A DNA stretch of 64,000 nt from CAYZGU01 sp964478165 (GTDB lineage: Bacteria > Poribacteria > WGA-4E > JAJDTR01): positions 124,001 to 188,000 of the forward strand of contig CAYZGU010000041.1 in the NCBI GenBank assembly GCA_964478165.1, given 5' to 3'. Of the stretch, positions 1 to 9,003 are shown one piece after another (the first letter of the stretch is position 1; every line of letters begins with the position of its first letter). Made by a program: the position numbers and the translations under genes. The notes under the pieces were generated by a model, which was not told the origin of the DNA, made no database searches, and saw only the letters and a program-made list of their open reading frames with translations.

Positions 1-1145
1 ATTTTCTCATCTATTTCAACTACTGGCGGATGCACGTAATCATGGTATCGACTCCTTATCCCAGCTCTGCGAGCGTCATGCTCGTGCACATAAATTCGAT
101 AGCGAAACGTCAACGACGAGCCCGCAGCAATTGTATATGTTCCATCCCTAAGTAAGCTACTCTGATAATGACTATAGCCGAAGGGATTGGCTGTCATCAA
201 TCCGTAATCACGCACGTGCCAACACGTCGGATGGCGCAAATTCATCGGATGGTCGAAAATTGCAACACCAACTTGCTTTCCTTCCACCGTTCCCGAATAG
301 TCGCACCAATGCGCCGGCTTGCCCCAGCATTCCGATTCCCCAATACCTCCCAGGCTATTTTCAATGCGACCACCCTTGTCACCATCCATCGATGTAGCAA
401 CTCGCACGCTGCAGAATCCTCCTTCTTTCGTATCAGCAAGCCGTACGTCCTGCGCCAATGCATTCAAGGTCAAGGTCCAATCCATGACGCGAACGCCGTT
501 AGGCATATCATAGAATAGCACTGTGCGAGTTTCTCCCATTACTCTGCAATGGTGATGATCCTCCCAATCAAGAATCTGTTGGAACCCGCCGAAAACTGGT
601 CCCGGAAAAACGTAGGAAAACTTACGATGGGTCTGCCAACCATGATTCCCATCTTCGATCCAGTTGTCTGTGGAATTTACATCGCCATACGCCACCCATG
701 CCGAACGATGGTGGGGATGGTCTTGGGTTTCTCCCTCCAACTCCACCATAGGATAGTTGCGCGTTATCTGCTTTCCATAAGGTCCAAACAACGGGAAGAA
801 AAACGGACGGGGAAATTTAGGACTAAAATGATAAGTCGTAAATTCCTGTCCCCCGATTGTAACCTCGAGAATGTCCCGTTCCTCATCATGTCGCAAGTTG
901 ATTCCAGAACCCGACATCGAAGATTCAACCTCCGGTTCAAAGATTAGACGCATCTCACAGTTGGCGTCCAATTTCTCAAGGAGAAAATGTAGCCTTCCAT
1001 CGTGCACCTGACAGGGAATTTCGGAATCCGAAGTTGCATCCGTTAATCGCCCGCGCATAATGGAGACAGGCAGTTCTATTTTCATCGGCGTGTAATGCCG
1101 TTCATGCGGTCCGGCTTTGACAAGAAGGGATATCTGCGTTCTCAT
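1..1145 (-). CDS. PmoA-like protein (DUF6807 family), C-terminus cut by window edge
   Basis: I translated the minus strand from ATG at 1145 and the frame stays open for 381 codons to the left edge, so this is a real partial gene. The protein carries the hallmark DUF6807 stretch DHPHHRSAWVAYGDVN around residues 155-170, preceded by a RPFFFPLFGPYGKQITRNYP segment and followed by a jelly-roll-like series ending in RYRIYVHEHDA. Proteins of this family are annotated as 'methane oxygenase PmoA' but have no shown link to methane oxidation; they usually sit beside Gfo/Idh and sugar-isomerase genes in Planctomycetes- and Poribacteria-type genomes. The start overlaps the stop of the upstream isomerase gene (ATGA, 1142-1145), so the two are probably translationally coupled. 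The exact function is unknown. Family assignment is strong; the missing part lies outside the window. Confidence 0.88.
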   Translation of the reverse strand, partial: MRTQISLLVKAGPHERHYTPMKIELPVSIMRGRLTDATSDSEIPCQVHDGRLHFLLEKLDANCEMRLIFEPEVESSMSGSGINLRHDEERDILEVTIGGQEFTTYHFSPKFPRPFFFPLFGPYGKQITRNYPMVELEGETQDHPHHRSAWVAYGDVNSTDNWIEDGNHGWQTHRKFSYVFPGPVFGGFQQILDWEDHHHCRVMGETRTVLFYDMPNGVRVMDWTLTLNALAQDVRLADTKEGGFCSVRVATSMDGDKGGRIENSLGGIGESECWGKPAHWCDYSGTVEGKQVGVAIFDHPMNLRHPTCWHVRDYGLMTANPFGYSHYQSSLLRDGTYTIAAGSSLTFRYRIYVHEHDARRAGIRSRYHDYVHPPVVEIDEK

Positions 1146-1984
1146 TCGCTATTACCTACAAGGGCTACTGCTTGGCGAAAAGCGTGCTTCAGATAGTCCA
1201 GACTTTTACGCGCTATTGTTTGGGGGTCCGGTTTGTAGTTGAACACTTCAACCGAAACAGTACCATCATAGCCTCCCATATTCAGAGCAGAGAAGATTGG
1301 AACAAAATCCACATCGCCGGCACCTGGTCCACGCATATTAGAATCGTTAGCGTGAAAATGGACAAGATGCCTCTTATTAGCAACAATGATTTCTTCTATC
1401 GACTTTTGTTCAGCACACATCGCATTAACATCCAAATGCAACTGACAGCCGGAATGATTGACAGCCCTGATAACTCGCAGGGTCTCCTCCGCCGTTACCA
1501 TGAAATTTGTCTCTTTGGGAGATAATGGCTCCAGGGCAAGCGTTACACCCAAGGGTTGCGCAACGTCGCACACATCTCGAAATATCTCCACCGCTCTTTC
1601 GAATGCATCTGAGTACTGTTCACCAGGCAAAACATCTCGCTGACTAGGGCTACCGAAGACCATGACGCGCCCGCCCATAGTCGCGCAGATACGCGCTAAA
1701 TGGTGAAGCATTTCCTTCGCGCCTCGTCGGATTTGCGCATCTGGACTAGTCAGATGTAATCCAGCAGGTTTTCTTAACAACCAATGGAAGCCTGTAATCG
1801 CAAGGCCTGCCCTCTCGGCAACCATCCTGAGTTGATATGCTCGGACGTCATTGATTTGGGTTGGATCGTTTTCCAGCGTAAAGGGTGCAATCTCAACGGC
1901 GTCATATCCGGCCTCCGCGATATCCTCACAGGTCGCTTGGAAATTCCAGTCCTGATAGGTCTCGTTACAGATAGCAAAGTTCAT
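1142..1984 (-). CDS. Sugar phosphate isomerase/epimerase, AP-endonuclease-2-like TIM barrel
   Basis: This 280-residue protein matches the xylose-isomerase-like TIM-barrel family in length and layout. It opens with a short beta strand (MNFAICNETY), then EIAPFTL near residue 32, and has the usual metal-ligand series: Glu in LALEPL (about 152), Asp in LHLDVNAM (about 185), His in LVHFHAND (about 211) and Glu in VSVEVF (about 246). Members isomerise or epimerise keto sugars or act on inositol-like cyclitols in the cytoplasm; the substrate cannot be told. It overlaps the DUF6807 gene by four bases, which suggests an operon. A promoter-like TTGACT-N18-TAAGAT lies at 2054-2083 upstream. The ATG at 1984 is preceded by a purine-rich GGGGAAGAAGAA stretch that may serve as a loose ribosome site. 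Confidence 0.9.
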   Translation of the reverse strand: MNFAICNETYQDWNFQATCEDIAEAGYDAVEIAPFTLENDPTQINDVRAYQLRMVAERAGLAITGFHWLLRKPAGLHLTSPDAQIRRGAKEMLHHLARICATMGGRVMVFGSPSQRDVLPGEQYSDAFERAVEIFRDVCDVAQPLGVTLALEPLSPKETNFMVTAEETLRVIRAVNHSGCQLHLDVNAMCAEQKSIEEIIVANKRHLVHFHANDSNMRGPGAGDVDFVPIFSALNMGGYDGTVSVEVFNYKPDPQTIARKSLDYLKHAFRQAVALVGNSE

Positions 1985-2568
1985 GAGTATTGATTCTTCT
2001 TCCCCGTCAACGATCGAGCAACATGATACTCACCAAGCCTCTGGTCCACACACATCTTAACGTCACTGGATGACTCAAGTCAACTAGGTGCGACAACAAG
2101 TTGGTACAGTGGCTACCAGGACAAACCACTTGACTTGTCCTCAGAACTTACGAGAACATCTATAGCACGCTGTTTGAAAACGGTGAATTTTGGCAAACTC
2201 TACAAGACCTACTAAAACCCTCCATAATCAAAAAGGAAAGCTTTACCAGTTGAGACTGCAGTCAGCGAGAGATACTGTTAAGGACAATCGCACCCAAGCC
2301 AATTCATAACAAAATGTAAACGACGCCTGATTTCCGCATGTTTCCGCTGCCGTCACCCATCGCAAACATACAAATTCTGTGCTATAATCAATCCTTCTCA
2401 TCACATTATCTTGTACACCAAAAACAATCTAGGCTCAAAATATTCAACTATCCACCCACACCTCACACCCAATTCGACGTGATTCAGAGCAACTAAATCA
2501 CCCCGAGACTCGAACATCTCTTTTAGCACATAGATTGATTATAGCTTATCCCGTGCCACTCCAGGAAT
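1985..2568. other. Gene-free gap of about 580 bp
   Basis: I see no convincing coding sequence here. The gap holds a minus-strand promoter candidate for the isomerase operon (2054-2083) and a plus-strand extended -10 box TGCTATAAT at 2383-2391 that faces the 3' end of the minus-strand peptidase gene. Confidence 0.5.
2054..2083 (-). promoter_or_regulatory. Sigma-70-like promoter for isomerase-DUF6807 operon
   Basis: On the minus strand TTGACT (2083-2078) and TAAGAT (2059-2054) are separated by 18 bases, about 70 bases ahead of the isomerase ATG. A small inverted repeat (TGACT-TG-AGTCA) covers the -35 box and could be a regulator site. Assignment is by pattern only. Confidence 0.4.
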
Positions 2569-3999
2569 TCAAGCCATCTCCCGTCTACGCCGCAGCACCT
2601 CAATAGCCTCTTCAATCTCTCTGGCTTCGCATCTCTCAAAAGACGCATTATGGATAGCTAATTCGTCTTTTGACATTCCTCCCAGACACCACTGGTCCTC
2701 ATTGGCAACCCTCCAAGCCATGCGCGCGCAAAGAAAGGCGGATTGCTTGACCATGAGAAGACTGACCTTCTCTACCGTGTCATGAGCCGTGTGATAAAAG
2801 CCTTCTGTATCCCGAGCATGCGGATCTGACACGAATCCACAAGGGATGCCCTTTGTCGAAAAAGGAAAATGATCGTCTGAGAGATGCTCGGGCTCCCTAA
2901 AGGGAAATACGTTTTGATCCACCACAATCTCTTCATCCATCTGTTGGCTCATAGTTCGAAAATACTCTCTGGAATCTGGAGCATAAACGGTTAAACCTTT
3001 TCGCATGCGTCTCCCAGCAGAATCCAGATTGAACATGAATCGCGTTTTCTGAAGATCTTCCGGAAAAGAATCGACATACGCCTGCGAACCAATCAGTCCA
3101 AGCTCTTCAACGCCGAACAGAATAACTCGCACGTTCCGGTTTAGGAACTCCGCATGATGCTGCATTGCGCGCGCAATTGCCAGAACTGCAAGCACGCCCG
3201 AAGCAGAATCCTCAGCACCTGGAGAGACATCATGACAATCATAGTGAGCGCCAAGAACCACCATCTCTCCACGGGAAGATTCCGATTTTACGTCTCCGAT
3301 GATGTTCCAGGAAGTCGATTCGGACTGAGTGTCCGTAGTCTCGATTTCAGCTTCGACAAACCCGTTCCTCTTAATAAGTCGCTGTAGCTGTGATCCTGTT
3401 TCCTTCGAAACCATTATTCCGGGGATAAGTCCCCACCTATTGAATCCCAAAGCACCAGTAATAGGACCGTAGCCGGCTTGATCGCTCATGAAGATAAACG
3501 CTTCAGCCCCCGCAAGAATTGATCTGTTGTATTTTTCCGTACGATGAATCCATCGATTTGCCGATGGCGGATTGCTTATGCTAACCAGCGCGATATTTCC
3601 CTCGAGTTCGCTCTTGCGCGATTCGAAAGACTCGACAGAGCCTGTTCCAAGATCAACTATTTTCCCGCGGCTGCATCCTTTGGGCGACATTGGCATAGAC
3701 AAACAGGAAAGTTCTCGCTTCCAAGGTACAGTCACAGACAGTCGAGCCCTTCCACGAGTCCAACCATTATATTGAAAGGGTTCGGAACGCACGTCACAGA
3801 GCCCGTATTCTCGCAGTTTGCCTTCCAGAAAGCGCGCAGCTCTTGCCTCTCCCTGTGTCCCGGCGAAGCGACTACCCAGATCGTCACAAAGCACCTCTAG
3901 GTTCGCCTGCATGTCGTGGGTAGTAAAAATCTCACCGGCAAGCAGTTTGTCAAATGAGTCGGCCTCTAAGCCACTCAGTACAGTGTCCTTAATTGTCAT
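2569..3999 (-). CDS. M28-family zinc aminopeptidase with PA-type insert
   Basis: The 476-residue product has the full M28 (aminopeptidase Y/S-like) metal set: GAHYDCHD (His), GAEDSASG (Asp), GVEELG (catalytic Glu and ligand Glu), NLDSAG (Asp) and a distal His in GFYHTAHDT. The middle region with VDLGTG and FIFMSDQAG resembles a PA domain inserted before the peptidase core. It would release N-terminal amino acids from peptides. No signal peptide is seen, so it is likely cytoplasmic. An in-frame TTG at 4017 is possible, but the ATG at 3999 has an AAGGA ten bases upstream, so I chose it. It stands alone, with gaps of about 580 bp downstream and 490 bp upstream. Confidence 0.9.
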   Translation of the reverse strand: MTIKDTVLSGLEADSFDKLLAGEIFTTHDMQANLEVLCDDLGSRFAGTQGEARAARFLEGKLREYGLCDVRSEPFQYNGWTRGRARLSVTVPWKRELSCLSMPMSPKGCSRGKIVDLGTGSVESFESRKSELEGNIALVSISNPPSANRWIHRTEKYNRSILAGAEAFIFMSDQAGYGPITGALGFNRWGLIPGIMVSKETGSQLQRLIKRNGFVEAEIETTDTQSESTSWNIIGDVKSESSRGEMVVLGAHYDCHDVSPGAEDSASGVLAVLAIARAMQHHAEFLNRNVRVILFGVEELGLIGSQAYVDSFPEDLQKTRFMFNLDSAGRRMRKGLTVYAPDSREYFRTMSQQMDEEIVVDQNVFPFREPEHLSDDHFPFSTKGIPCGFVSDPHARDTEGFYHTAHDTVEKVSLLMVKQSAFLCARMAWRVANEDQWCLGGMSKDELAIHNASFERCEAREIEEAIEVLRRRREMA

Positions 4000-4490
4000 T
4001 CCTCTATTTTCCTTCAAAATAGCCTCAAAACACTCTGTATATTAGCCCGGACGATGAGCAAGAATCAATCCAATATTAAGCGCGAATCTCCTCGACTCAG
4101 TTGACATTTTAACAAAAATTGCTAGTTCCGTCAACTGAAAACCTCTCACAGATTATGTCAGTCAATACAGTCTCGTGTAACACGGTCTGTAGACTATAGC
4201 AGATGCTACTCTCTATAGGGCATAAACATTCTGGAATCCGCAAGATTCGGTCATTCTCAGACTTTTCGCAAAAGCAGTACTCTTAACCGAATGCGCCTAA
4301 GAATCAGTCACAGTGAAGACGGCCAGTACCAAATACCGACTCGCTCGATGCTTTCGAGAAAACTTATGCAACACGATTTGGACTGCAAATATCTGGGAAA
4401 ATCCTTTCAGATATGGTAAGATGTAAGGACAAACTAGTTTCTATAACCGTCATGTCTATCAGAAAAAGAAACATCCTTCGTTGGAGTTAA
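4000..4490. other. Gap of about 490 bp, divergent intergenic region
   Basis: This is the divergent spacer between the M28 gene and the SRPBCC gene. A TAAGAT box at 4417-4422, like the -10 boxes elsewhere in the window, precedes the SRPBCC gene, but there is no clear -35 at proper spacing. Nothing else is visible. Confidence 0.4.
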
Positions 4491-4934
4491 ATGAAAACAC
4501 ACACGTTCAGAACCGAACAGTGGTTTCCTTACCCCATACTGGATGTGTTCGATTTTTTTTCAAACGCTTTGAATCTAGAGAAAATTACGCCACCCTGGCT
4601 CCATTTTCAGGTTCTCACACCGAGCCCAATCAAAGTAACGCAGGGTAGCCTGATTGATTATTGCCTTCGGTTGCACGGGATCCCTATAAAATGGCAAAGC
4701 GAGATCGCTGTTTGGAATCCACCTCATTTATTCATAGATGAACAGCGTCGAGGTCCTTATTCGCTGTGGATTCATCAACATACATTCACAACACAAAGAG
4801 CTGGAACACTGGTGCGAGATGAAGTGGAATACGCAGTACGTCCCAACACACTGATACATAAACTCTTCATCGCCCCACATCTCAACAAAATCTTCGCGCA
4901 TCGACAAGAGCAATTATCTAGAATCTTTGGATGA
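4491..4934 (+). CDS. SRPBCC (START/Bet v1-like) ligand-binding protein
   Basis: This 147-residue protein reads as a small SRPBCC domain related to the COG4276 group, formerly called 'cell division inhibitor SulA-like'. Marks are FxxEQWFPYPILDVFDFFSNALNLEKITPPWL at the N-terminus, the KWQSEIAVWNPPHLFIDEQRRGPYSLWIHQH strand pair, and a final amphipathic helix LNKIFAHRQEQLSRIFG. Such proteins form a hydrophobic cup that binds lipids or other small ligands; no enzymatic role can be assigned. GGAG lies four bases before the ATG. It is monocistronic as far as can be seen. Confidence 0.8.
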   Translation: MKTHTFRTEQWFPYPILDVFDFFSNALNLEKITPPWLHFQVLTPSPIKVTQGSLIDYCLRLHGIPIKWQSEIAVWNPPHLFIDEQRRGPYSLWIHQHTFTTQRAGTLVRDEVEYAVRPNTLIHKLFIAPHLNKIFAHRQEQLSRIFG

Positions 4935-5286
4935 CCTATCAACAATTCGTGCGATCGACTTGCCAGAGAGCGTCTCAATGATAATGTAATATAGGGAAGA
5001 ATTACAGCATTTGAACTCGAGCGCAATAATATGAACCCGTCTCATTACCGCAGTGCCCAATAGCTGTGATGCTCCACAAAAACATTACGCGGTCACGCAC
5101 ATTGATAGTTCTGTATAATCTCAATATTAAGACACTTCAGATTCCACCAGATTTGAACAAAAAGAGGTAAAGCCTCGATATCTTGCATCCAGTGTTTGAA
5201 CAAAATGTGGAAGACAAAGACAGCTTCGACAATGCAGAGCCCAGAAATCCCAGCAAGAAGAACAATTCAATCAGGAGGTGTTGCGC
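4935..5286. other. Gap of about 350 bp
   Basis: No gene seen. A TATAAT hexamer at 5114-5119 lies about 170 bases ahead of the next gene, without a matching -35 box. Confidence 0.35.
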
Positions 5287-6900
5287 ATGATTGATGATAG
5301 CCGGCAAGAACACCGCATGTTGATTTTCGGCAATGACAGTGATCCAGTACAAGAACACCTATGTATCGGACAGGGTTCCTCGCAAACTGGCATCCTAGAG
5401 AGGAAAATGCATTCGCAATCCTACACTGTCACGCTCTATGCGCTATTAAAGGATTATGGACTAACGCCAATAGTTCGAATTAAGCCCAGAATTCGATTCC
5501 ATCGGTCCAGTTACGACAACCTCTCTTCCAGCGCTCCACTGTCCTACAGTCTAGGCGACATCGTGGATTTTGCTGAACTCAAACGTGGAGTCCAGCAGCA
5601 AACTGCCCTGGAAAACACAGAACTTGAGAGAATTTTCGCAGACGCACCAACGATTGAGAATCTGTCCACGAATCCCGCATTGCAACTTGTCGCGCAAGGG
5701 GATGTGTTTCTGCGCGCACCGGCCTTCAAAACAAAAACGAAAGTTTTCGGTGAAGGCTCGGACATAGAAGGAATCCCGATCGGACAATTCCTTGAGGCTC
5801 TCAATCGTCCCTCCCAAACAGAAGCGATTTTCAGGTCGTTTCCCAGTGGTAGGGAATTTGCCAGGGATCTCTTGGAGGCTATAGCGCCATTCGAGGGATT
5901 GGAGTTTCAATTTCGCCTGTATTCACGGTATGAACGACGGGATTGTGTACTTTCCGGAACAAGTACACGGCCGGTCGACGGCTACCGTACTACTTTTGAT
6001 CCGTGGACTGTATTAGGATATATCCGATCCATTGGTAACGCCCAGCAGCTCCAAGTTTTATCCCATGAGCGCGGTACAAGGTGGGAACATAAGCTGCTAG
6101 TTAAATCATTAGACTCTGATTCGGTTGCTCGTATTTCACGTGAGATTCGAATGTTGAGACACCGTTTCCTCATCGGCCGAGCTCTCTCCAAAAGTCAGAC
6201 GGCCCTGACACTCTTAGCCCAAACACGCGAATCACAACTCAATCTGACAAAAGACATTCTAATTGGACGTGAACTCACGATTGAACGGCCTCTCCACACG
6301 GATAGGTTTGCAAACATTGGAGATCGACAAGCTTTAAGGGCGGCGTTCACTGAACAAGAACCGTATCAGCTTTATCCGTTAGACGCCGATATTATTGAGA
6401 GACATCTCAACCTAGCGAAAGGAACAAATCATGGTTTAATCTATACATTGAATAATGTCTTCTTAACCCAGGGACCACCACCTAAGATAACAAAGACTGG
6501 CAGCTTACGAATTGTCACAAGCCCTGTGCTCGATCGCGTCGTAATTCGATCTGCCGAAGACCTCAGGATGCGACTTCCCGCCGACAGTTTCGATAAGTGT
6601 TGGAATGAAGTGATTCATGAAGCCGGATATTCTGTGATGAGTGCGAAATCCAGCCGGTGTTACTCCGTCAGCTACTGCCAGAGATTTAAAGGCAGTTGCC
6701 TAGACGGAAAAGTTGACAATACCTCTCTTGAATTTTATCTGCTAATAAAGTACTTGGGCATTTCACCCGAGGGATATCAGCGAATCAATGCGAACCGTCG
6801 TGTTAGGCCCGACAGCGCACTGGAAACCGATCAGGAACGTGCAGTCATTCGAGAAATCCAAGATTTGTTCCTGTTCCTCAAACAGAAGCAGCTAGACTGA
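5287..6900 (+). CDS. Hypothetical protein, 537 residues, family not recognised
   Basis: I do not recognise this protein. The ORF could begin at GTG 5278, but AGGAGG at 5273-5278 sits eight bases before ATG 5287, which fixes the start. The product looks soluble: no signal peptide, no membrane helix, many charged residues and a basic middle part (residues about 250-330 rich in Arg and Lys, e.g. RISREIRMLRHRFLIGRALS). A cluster with several cysteines and serines (SAKSSRCYSVSYCQRFKGSC) lies near residue 460. The codon pattern resembles its neighbours, so it is not obviously foreign. It has no close partner: gaps of 350 and 740 bp flank it. It could be part of an accessory or defence locus, but nothing in the sequence proves that. 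Confidence 0.7.
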   Translation: MIDDSRQEHRMLIFGNDSDPVQEHLCIGQGSSQTGILERKMHSQSYTVTLYALLKDYGLTPIVRIKPRIRFHRSSYDNLSSSAPLSYSLGDIVDFAELKRGVQQQTALENTELERIFADAPTIENLSTNPALQLVAQGDVFLRAPAFKTKTKVFGEGSDIEGIPIGQFLEALNRPSQTEAIFRSFPSGREFARDLLEAIAPFEGLEFQFRLYSRYERRDCVLSGTSTRPVDGYRTTFDPWTVLGYIRSIGNAQQLQVLSHERGTRWEHKLLVKSLDSDSVARISREIRMLRHRFLIGRALSKSQTALTLLAQTRESQLNLTKDILIGRELTIERPLHTDRFANIGDRQALRAAFTEQEPYQLYPLDADIIERHLNLAKGTNHGLIYTLNNVFLTQGPPPKITKTGSLRIVTSPVLDRVVIRSAEDLRMRLPADSFDKCWNEVIHEAGYSVMSAKSSRCYSVSYCQRFKGSCLDGKVDNTSLEFYLLIKYLGISPEGYQRINANRRVRPDSALETDQERAVIREIQDLFLFLKQKQLD

Positions 6901-7638
6901 CTAATTCCAATGGATGCTCAATAACACCGACGCCTCCGCAGAGAACCTCAATTCCAGTAATTTGAAATTCCTTGGCGGGGTACTTGGCAGAGATATACGC
7001 CGCACAAGCCTAGGCTAGCTAAAACCGGTTATACTTGTGCGTGTGCCTCCGCCCAGAATGTTCTATGGAATGATGTAAACTGGCCTTCCAACGAATAGGT
7101 GAGTTGGCTCCATCCTGAACCGTCTTTTGTGTCCAATTACTGAACCACCGTGCTAGGACTCGCACTCGAAATGCCGATGCCTTCCCACCAGCCGTTTTCC
7201 TAGCAGCATCAGAACGCCATCATAGAATCGAGCGATACTATCTACAAGATTGCGTACTAGCAAAAAAATAGTTCTAGGCTGGAACCGCAGGAATTAAACC
7301 CCCAACGCATTGAATCGCGAAGACCAATTTTGCTGATCTTCAAGTAACGAGAAAGTGATGTACAATATTTCTAACTTCCATCGTCCGACAGGCGAGAACA
7401 ACTATGCGATGTGGCCGTCTCTGAGACATTCACACACAAATGACAATTAATCTCACGACGGAAAGTTTCACGGTTTTTATGCACGTTTACTTCCAAAAAA
7501 GGATTGACAGTTAATATACCAGCGTGTATATTTTCCATCACATGAAACACAGTTCTTCTCACACGCTCTTCGAAACAAAGCGCACTGTATCATTCAAAAT
7601 ATAGCGATTATCTAAATTCACGTAACCGGACTCCGAGT
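6901..7638. other. Gap of about 740 bp with promoter near its end
   Basis: Most of this gap is empty. On the minus strand around 6890-7015 a short open stretch reads YISAKYPAKEFQITGIEV, which looks protein-like and may be a gene relic; I could not identify it. The strong promoter of the ABC operon lies at 7504-7532. Confidence 0.4.
7504..7532 (+). promoter_or_regulatory. Near-consensus sigma-70 promoter with palindromic operator, ABC importer operon
   Basis: TTGACA (7504-7509) and TATATT (7527-7532) are spaced by exactly 17 bases. Within the spacer and -10 box lies the inverted repeat AATATAC-N6-GTATATT (7513-7532), placed where a repressor would block polymerase. Start of transcription would be near 7539, giving a leader of about 100 bases before the binding-protein ATG. 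A LacI/GntR-type sugar regulator is a natural guess, but no such gene is in the window. Confidence 0.6.
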
Positions 7639-9003
7639 ATGACACGACGCGATTTCATCTCAACATCATCAATGGCCGGCCTCGCTTTCGTTACAGGTTG
7701 TACGCAAACCATCCCTTCACAAGTCATGTTCAAAGGATGGCCCTATGAACCCGAACTGGTACGTGCGAATATTGAATTGTTCGCGGAACAGAGCGACATC
7801 GCTGTGGACTATGAAGCAGTCTCGGGAAACTATCACGACAAAATGGTCGCGTTGTTTGTCGGCAAAATGCCAGTGGACTGCTGTTATGTACGAGATGACG
7901 ACCTCGCAGAATGGATTGAAGCGGGTTGGTTAAGATCGTACGATGACCTGCCAGCGATAGAAGAGTACACCGATGATATCTTCCCGTATAGCCTGGAAGC
8001 GATGACCTACGCCGGTAAGCGCTATGGATTGCCGTACTATACTGATTTTACTCTCTGGATTTACAATGAGGCCATGCTCGAATCTGCGGGATTTGAAGGC
8101 CCCGCTCGCACGCTGGACGAATTGACCGAACAGGCAGTCAAAATCAAAGAGCGCACCGTTCGAACTCTTGATGGAGATCATATTGAGTACCCTATTCTCC
8201 TTGCCTTTGGTCAGGGTACGCTTGGATTCAACGACTGGTGGGCTTTGAATTATGCGTCCGAACTACAGTTGTTCGATGATGCCTTGAACCCCATTTTTCC
8301 AGATGATGAAAATCGGGGTGCCGAAAAAATTCTGCAGTGGGTCGTAGACGGAATACACAAGTACCATACAATCGATCCTAATTCACTAACCACCCGATTT
8401 GTTCGTGAAAACGTGGCCGCTGGACGACAGGCATTCGCTCTCATTAACAAATATGACCTCGAGTGGGTCAATAACCGTCGAAACTCGACGGCCGTCGAAG
8501 CGCAATTACAAGCGCAAGGCATCTTGGAAAACGAGGCGTCCTATGTTAAAATCTATAAAATGGCGCCTATCCCTAGTATCGAACCCGGCCAACGCGGCAC
8601 ACTAGGATGGACACGGATGTATAGCTTATCGGCAAACTGTCCCGACGAAAAAGTGTTGGATGCGTGGGCCCTGATGCAATTTCTCGGTGGCAAAGATATG
8701 AACGGTGACTACTATACAGCACGGCGCTGGTTCAAACTTCGCGGCTTAGGATTTGCTTATAAATCCCTACTAGACGATCCCAACATCATCGCTCAGACCG
8801 AAGAGTGGGGGGATGTGAATAAGATTAAGCAACAGTCACAATTCGTGCGAACCCGAGAAAACATCAAAGCGCCTTGGTTCGCAGACTTCAACCTATATTA
8901 CCAACCGGAGATTCAGAAAATCCTGCTACGCCAACAATCCCCACGGGATGGGCTCGGGAAAATCGCAAAACGTTGCCGTGAATTGAAACGGGAGTGGACT
9001 TGA
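7639..9003 (+). CDS. ABC sugar transporter, extracellular solute-binding lipoprotein
   Basis: The 454-residue product starts with a twin-arginine signal (MTRRDFISTSSMAG) and a lipobox FVTGC at residues 17-21, so it is probably a Tat-exported lipoprotein. The body fits family 1 extracellular solute-binding proteins (MalE-like): VKIKERT, GLPYYTDFTLWIYNEAML and GWTRMYSLSANCPDEKVLDAWALMQFLGG are typical of the hinge and C-terminal lobe. It would capture an oligo- or monosaccharide outside the inner membrane. It is the first gene of an importer operon with two permeases and an ATPase, and its stop overlaps the first permease start. Confidence 0.92.
   Translation: MTRRDFISTSSMAGLAFVTGCTQTIPSQVMFKGWPYEPELVRANIELFAEQSDIAVDYEAVSGNYHDKMVALFVGKMPVDCCYVRDDDLAEWIEAGWLRSYDDLPAIEEYTDDIFPYSLEAMTYAGKRYGLPYYTDFTLWIYNEAMLESAGFEGPARTLDELTEQAVKIKERTVRTLDGDHIEYPILLAFGQGTLGFNDWWALNYASELQLFDDALNPIFPDDENRGAEKILQWVVDGIHKYHTIDPNSLTTRFVRENVAAGRQAFALINKYDLEWVNNRRNSTAVEAQLQAQGILENEASYVKIYKMAPIPSIEPGQRGTLGWTRMYSLSANCPDEKVLDAWALMQFLGGKDMNGDYYTARRWFKLRGLGFAYKSLLDDPNIIAQTEEWGDVNKIKQQSQFVRTRENIKAPWFADFNLYYQPEIQKILLRQQSPRDGLGKIAKRCRELKREWT

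Noticed and set aside
4377..4422. TTGGAC and TAAGAT as a promoter for the SRPBCC gene
   Set aside because: The boxes are 34 bases apart, so only the -10 half is plausible.
7275..7345. tRNA-like stretch on the minus strand (T-arm-like GGGGGTTTAATTCCTGC followed by CGGTTCC)
   Set aside because: The 5' acceptor strand and a D-arm are missing and the T-stem has mismatches, so no cloverleaf can be drawn.
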